Positions 59,481 to 64,000 of a stretch of DNA of 64,000 bases are shown piece by piece. The notes beneath the pieces are model-generated. The model was not told where the DNA came from. It worked only from the letters and a program-made list of their open reading frames with translations, and searched no databases. The position numbers were made by a program, and so were the translations under genes. Position 1 is the stretch's first letter; every line of letters begins with the position of its first letter. Source of the stretch: Dallia pectoralis (Eukaryota; Chordata; Actinopteri; Esociformes; Umbridae); the NCBI GenBank assembly GCA_029465975.1, contig CM055761.1, positions 2,300,758 to 2,364,757 on the forward strand, given 5' to 3'.

Positions 59481-60689
59481 CTCAATCAGAGCTGGTCTTT
59501 TTTTGGAGACCGTCTTCATTTGGTGTTGACGGCCCGTTAAGATGGACGGTGGGGAAAGACAGAGAAAAGTGTTTTTGTTGAACTCGCCATTGGCCAGACA
59601 GCAGCCTAGATTACTGGACCACACCGGCCACATAGCTGGCCTTTTAACCGCTGGGTCATGTAGCATATTTAGAAGGAGAAGGTCAATGTTTTCTGTGTCT
59701 TGACCAGGACATTGGACAAACTCATTTCAGCATAGAGTGACTGAGGAGAAATATCTAATAATTTATATTCTTGACATGGCACTCACTCCTGGCATAGTGG
59801 CATTTCCCTGGGTCAACACAGAGATGTTTGGGCAGCTTTGTCCTGCTTTCAGCAGCCGTTCCCATAAACCACTGGGATGGAAGGCAGACGACACATCTGA
59901 CTAATGGACTTTTTAGTCAGACGGGGATTTTCAGTGCATTTGAAAGAGTTAACTGCATTTCAGAGTACTCTAAGACAGGATTGTGTTGAGGTACCGATCC
60001 CGAGGTACCGATCTGGGTAGATTTATCCCATCACTGTCACCGTCGGAGTTCGTAAAGTTGAAACACAATCCATATTGTCAATGCTTTCTTTAACTGAATT
60101 GGCCAGAAAATATGAGGGCATGTGACAGCTCGTAGGTTTTTTGTCGGTTACTGGAGAATTCTCACTATGCGACACCTGTCTTGTCTGATGTCATCATTCG
60201 CTTTAGTATAGTGAACCCAAGAGCCAGGTCTGCTTTTGGAGGCATGAGGTATGTGTTCGGTTAAAATAGCCCTACCGTAGAATAGACAGGGCTAACAGGC
60301 CTGTGAGAGGCATCATTACAGGGCCAATGGCTCTCCAATGCTGGCTGTATTCAGTTTACTTTATACAACACTCAATCTAGTCCAGTTTTCCATGCTCAAA
60401 CTCCTGCCAGATGAACAACTTTGGCCGTAGAAATGCCAGTTGAATTATTGGATTCAGAGAGCGTTTGTATGTATTCCTGCTCTGGAATGTCACACCAGGA
60501 TCTCAATGGTGAACAGGTGAAAGCTCTTCTGTTGCTCCTGGGGTTTCCTCTCTCAGTCTGCTGACTCCTTCTCGGTCTTTTTCTAGCCTGCTTTCCTCCT
60601 TTCGCTTTCTGTCAGTTTTTCTGTCTCTGGGTTTCTGTGTATCCCAAACTATAAGAAGAGACAGGGGCTTGCTAGAAAAAAGACAAACG
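59481..60689. other. Spacer with no gene recognised
   Basis: About 1.2 kb of DNA with pyrimidine-rich parts near 60540-60640. No exon, RNA gene or transposon end was identified. Confidence 0.5.
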
Positions 60690-61210
60690 TATCCGTCTTC
60701 GGTTTGCCAAACGTTACTGAAACTTACGACGGGACCGTGTTTTAGGGTCAGATGAGACCAAAGTAGAGCTTGTTTGGCGTGACCGAAAGATTGCAGAAAA
60801 GTACCTCATCCCCACTGTGAAGTATGGTGGTGGATCACTGATTTTTTAGGGCAGTTTTTCTTCCAAAGTCCCTGGAAAATTTGTTAGAATATATAGTATC
60901 ATGGAGACCATCAAGTACGAGCAGCTATTAAATCAAAACCTGACTGCCTTTGACAGGAAGCTCAAACTGGGCTGCGATTGGAGCTTCTTGCGGACAATGA
61001 TCCAAAGCACACCTCAAAAGGGTTTCCAATGGCATTTTCAAGCGATGTAAAGGAAGTGTTTCACGATTAAATGATCGCAAAGTCGTTTTTATCAGTTTCA
61101 GTTTTTATATTAGGTTATCTTTATCTGTCAATATACTCAATTACACAGCGGTGAGACCAAATATGTCAAAGGTACAACTCTCCAGGGGGTGTATTTGTTT
61201 CTCACTTGGC
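60690..61210 (+). mobile_element. Degraded Tc1/mariner element
   Basis: Relic of transposase code on the plus strand: GTCAGATGAGACCAAAGTAG (S-D-E-T-K-V) near 60749, CCACTGTGAAGTATGGTGG near 60811, and GGACAATGATCCAAAGCACA (D-N-D-P-K-H) near 60993. A GGGGGTGTATTTGTTTCTCA near 61185 matches the 3' end type of the copy at 53465-54120, so both belong to the same or a close family. Frames are broken. Confidence 0.82.
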
Positions 61211-61529
61211 TTTATATGTGGGATGTGCTGTCATTGTTATTGTTCATTGTTAGTCAGAGGTTCCTTCTACACGTGGTCACTGGTACGGCGTGACATGGCG
61301 TGTGATGGATATTTGAATTGTACTTTTCAATAATTCTTATCTTATTGTTTCTCTAACCAACCAGCATTAGCACTCACAGTACTCAGTGTTGGGACTCAAA
61401 ATCATCTGATTCCCAGTGACCACAGCCGAAATGCATATGTGATGAGATATGCTGACTATTTGATTGAATTGATATTGAGTAATAAGTCAAACTGATCTGT
61501 GAACTATTGAGTAGCCGTGATCCGATGCT

Positions 61530-61860
61530 GGGCTATTGACTATTTGTAATCAGATGCTGATCTGTAAACTTATTGTAATCAGATGCTGATCTGTAAACTA
61601 TTTGTAATCAGATGCTGATCTGTAAACTAATTGTAATCAGATGCTGATCTGTAAACTTATTGTAATCAGATGCTGATCTGTAAACTATTTGTAACCAGAT
61701 ACTGATCTGTAAACTATTTGTAATCAGATGCTGATCTGTAAACTACAGTATTTGCAATCAGATGCTGATCTGTAAACTATTTGTAATCAGATGCTGATCT
61801 GTAAACTACAGTATTTGCAATTAGATGCTGATCTATACGCTATTAGTAATCAGATGCTTT
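61530..61860. repeat. About 27-28 bp minisatellite, about 11 units
   Basis: The unit is TGTAATCAGATGCTGATCTG followed by TAAACTAT, with length variants such as an inserted ACAG. Older-looking and less regular than the arrays at 18-19 kb and 59 kb. Confidence 0.92.
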
Positions 61861-61959
61861 CCTGCTATCCTTCAGACTTGCCGTTGACATATGTTTGGTC
61901 TGGATGTAAACACAGGTCAGTATTAATGCCAACTGACGGTCTGTGGTTTGTCCCTGTAG

Positions 61960-62030
61960 GAACTCCCTCCTCCTGCTCCTGTCAGTATGCACTACAGTGC
62001 TGTCTACAGAAGACCACTACAGAGCACAAG
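61960..62030 (+). CDS. Weak candidate internal exon
   Basis: A 71-base segment lies between a pyrimidine-containing acceptor (TTTGTCCCTGTAG) and a good GTAAGC donor, and is open in all three plus frames. In the frame that continues from the candidate at 55655-55720 it reads ELPPPAPVSMHYSAVYRRPL. Another frame gives NSLLLLLSVCTTVLSTEDHY, which resembles a signal peptide. No homology was recognised. Confidence 0.2.
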
Positions 62031-62470
62031 GTAAGCCCACTCCACCTCCTCATCTACAGCTTTATTCGGTCGAGGTCCTCCACCCACAAGCCATTTCTGT
62101 TTCCATGCCCTTGTGATTTGTTTTGAACGTGACACGGCGAGCAATAAGTTGATGACACACAGAAAAAGGCAATTCTATGTTCTCTTTCTTGAAACCCTGT
62201 TAAAACCATTTGGGCGTTTTATGTATGGTTGGAGTTGGTTTACGTTAGGACAAGTGTCATTTGAATCTTTGATAAGCTCAGTATCTGACAGGAAGGATGA
62301 ATACTAACTGTTGTTTATGGACTTATGGAGTTCCAACACTTCTATATGTTTAGGACAATGACATAATGCTTAAATCTTATTATAAATATAACAGATGCAT
62401 TACTTTCCCCCAGCAGAAAACATAAAATCTTCTGAATACACAGTTGGTCTATATTTACATGTATGACATC

Positions 62471-62474
<4 letters not shown>

Positions 62475-62516
<42 letters not shown>

Positions 62517-62520
62517 CGTG
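62475..62520. repeat. (GT)n microsatellite
   Basis: About 19 GT units followed by GGTGCGTGTGTG. Simple sequence. Confidence 0.95.
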
Positions 62521-62628
62521 TGTGTCTGTCAGTGTGCCGCTATGCTTTTGAGGTGTAGCTGTACAATGAAGCTTGGCTTCTCTTCCTAAACCTTTTATTT
62601 GACATGCCTGCTCTTGTTCTTCTGGTTA

Positions 62629-62840
62629 GAGAATGCAGGTCATAGCAAATAGCCTTAACATATCCACTGTGCGTGTGGTTGTCTCACCTGGCTGTCTGGT
62701 GATGAATGCAGGTAGAGTCATCGCAAATAGCCTTAACATATCCACTGTGCGTGTGGTTGTCTCACCTGGCTGTCTGGTGATGAATGCAGGTAGAGTCATC
62801 GCAAATAGCCTTAACATATCCACTGTGTGTGTGGTTGTCT
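62629..62840. repeat. 78-bp tandem repeat, about 2.6 copies
   Basis: GCAAATAGCCTTAACATATC recurs at 62645, 62723 and 62801, a period of exactly 78 bases with very few differences. Its length keeps frames open on both strands, which explains the open frames here. No gene is supported. Confidence 0.95.
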
Positions 62841-64000
62841 CTTCTACGGTATATGAATAAAATGTAAAATGTATCGATTTTACACACAATCCACACAAAC
62901 AAACAAAAGGCAGCAAAAACCCAAAAATATCTGTTAGGGCTTCTATTTTAAGTCTGCATTCTTATTGTTGCTGTGTGTGAATGCGTTCACAGTGTTTCGT
63001 TGGTTAATGCCCGTCAGATACTTTGTTCACAATCACAATAATAAAACAATGGAAGTCCTACTTTTATAGTAAATCCCTATTTCAGTTAGTGTGCCTGATG
63101 TGTGTTGACCTCAGACTGAGTTCGGCTCTCTTTTTTTCCTGCCAAATCAATATAACAGTCTGTGTCACTAAGCTCCCTGAGTAACTTGCTGAGAACGGAG
63201 ACAAGCACTTTTTCAAACAAATTTAGCCGTCTCTGGATTAGCTGTAGGAATACCTTCCCTCTTACATCTCCTCATCTGTCCTGCATCTCCCAGCTCCTTT
63301 CTCCTCCCAACCTAATGTCTTAATCGTTCTCCTCTTCTTCTCCCTCCCCACTTCCTGCTAATTCCTTATCCACCCTTTGTCCTTTCCAGCGTTGTTTGTC
63401 GTCCTCCTCGTCCGATAACCTTCAGGGAGCTTTCTACTAACCTTCTCCCATTTTCTGGAATCTTCCGTGCTGTCTGCCTGCCTCTGACGGACTGTTTCTC
63501 CCCTCTATTATATTTGACATGTTTTCCTCTAAACCTGTCATACCCGGATTCAGATGTACATGCCGTTCTCGTGCCGAACATCTGTGTCAACGGGTCTGAC
63601 GTTAGGGTTTGAAGAATCACTCAAACCTGGTTGGATGAGGTGATCTCGAACCGTTTCTGTTTGATTGACTCAGACGGGTGTTTGAAACACATATTGCCGT
63701 GTGACAGTAACGTACGGTACTACATCCATCCTTGGCTCATCTGGGCCACATCTGCCGTGCTCACGTGCTTGGCAACCTGAGAAGCATTATGCATCTGTGA
63801 TCTTAACGCTGCCGAGCTTTTGTCCGGCCGTTCGCCTTTTTATTCACCGTCTCTTTATCTGCAGCTTTTCTATTTCCTTCACCTTTTTTATTTCGTCCTT
63901 TACTTTCTTTCTTGGGTCATATTCTTAATTTGTTCCTCCTGGTTTTTACGTCAGTATTTTAATATTCTATATAATGACACACTTGCACGTTTCATGAATG
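62841..64000. other. Right-edge spacer
   Basis: AT-rich DNA with pyrimidine-rich parts (63240-63400 and 63830-63930). No supported exon was found. If the exon candidates at 55655 and 61960 are real, this would be intron. Confidence 0.45.

Noticed and set aside
59018..59540. Open frames of about 160 codons on both strands
   Set aside because: They are produced by the 27-bp minisatellite, with no splice or homology support.

Overview
The window is vertebrate nuclear DNA, almost certainly from a teleost fish. Genes are split into many small exons with GT-AG introns and separated by AT-rich spacer DNA. Protein matches are to vertebrate families, and repeats are of the usual fish kinds: Tc1/mariner relics, a PIF/Harbinger-like MITE, a tRNA-derived SINE, long GT and GA microsatellites and several minisatellites. 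The sequence alone does not give the species.

The left 30 kb is gene-rich. In order: insl5 (relaxin-family peptide, minus, 1050-1897); dnai4/wdr78 (axonemal dynein intermediate chain, minus, 17 coding exons, 3963-10911); a shared upstream region; pars2 (mitochondrial prolyl-tRNA synthetase, plus, 11993-13583); ttc4 (HSP90 co-chaperone, plus, 10 coding exons, 14042-17206); an unrecognised four-exon gene for a 238-residue protein (minus, 19395-20616) whose 3' UTR holds about 50 copies of a 27-bp repeat; a frame-disrupted LRR/transmembrane gene of the LRRC19/C1orf210 type (minus, about 21391-22350); and lurap1 (plus, two exons, 23371-29669, 5.3-kb intron). Human counterparts of the recognised genes all lie on chromosome 1p, but in separate bands (1p31.3, 1p32.3, 1p34). 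The block therefore looks like a rearranged piece of one ancestral linkage group.

From about 29.8 kb to the end the window is gene-poor. It holds a 1,375-bp foldback element (36313-37687) with 237-bp arms around a 162/163-bp tandem repeat, a 285-bp MITE with a TAA target duplication (45904-46188), degraded Tc1/mariner copies, a GA-rich tract, tandemly duplicated GT microsatellites, and minisatellites of 15, 27, about 27-28 and 78 bp. Two weak exon candidates (55655-55720 and 61960-62030) might be the 5' part of a gene that continues past the right edge.

The genes do not form a pathway. They share only location, plus a head-to-head promoter arrangement for dnai4 and pars2 and a tail-to-tail arrangement for ttc4 and the unrecognised gene. 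The most unusual locus is the unrecognised gene: its UGA stop is followed at once, in the same frame, by 463 sense codons of a Pro/Ala-rich 9-residue repeat.
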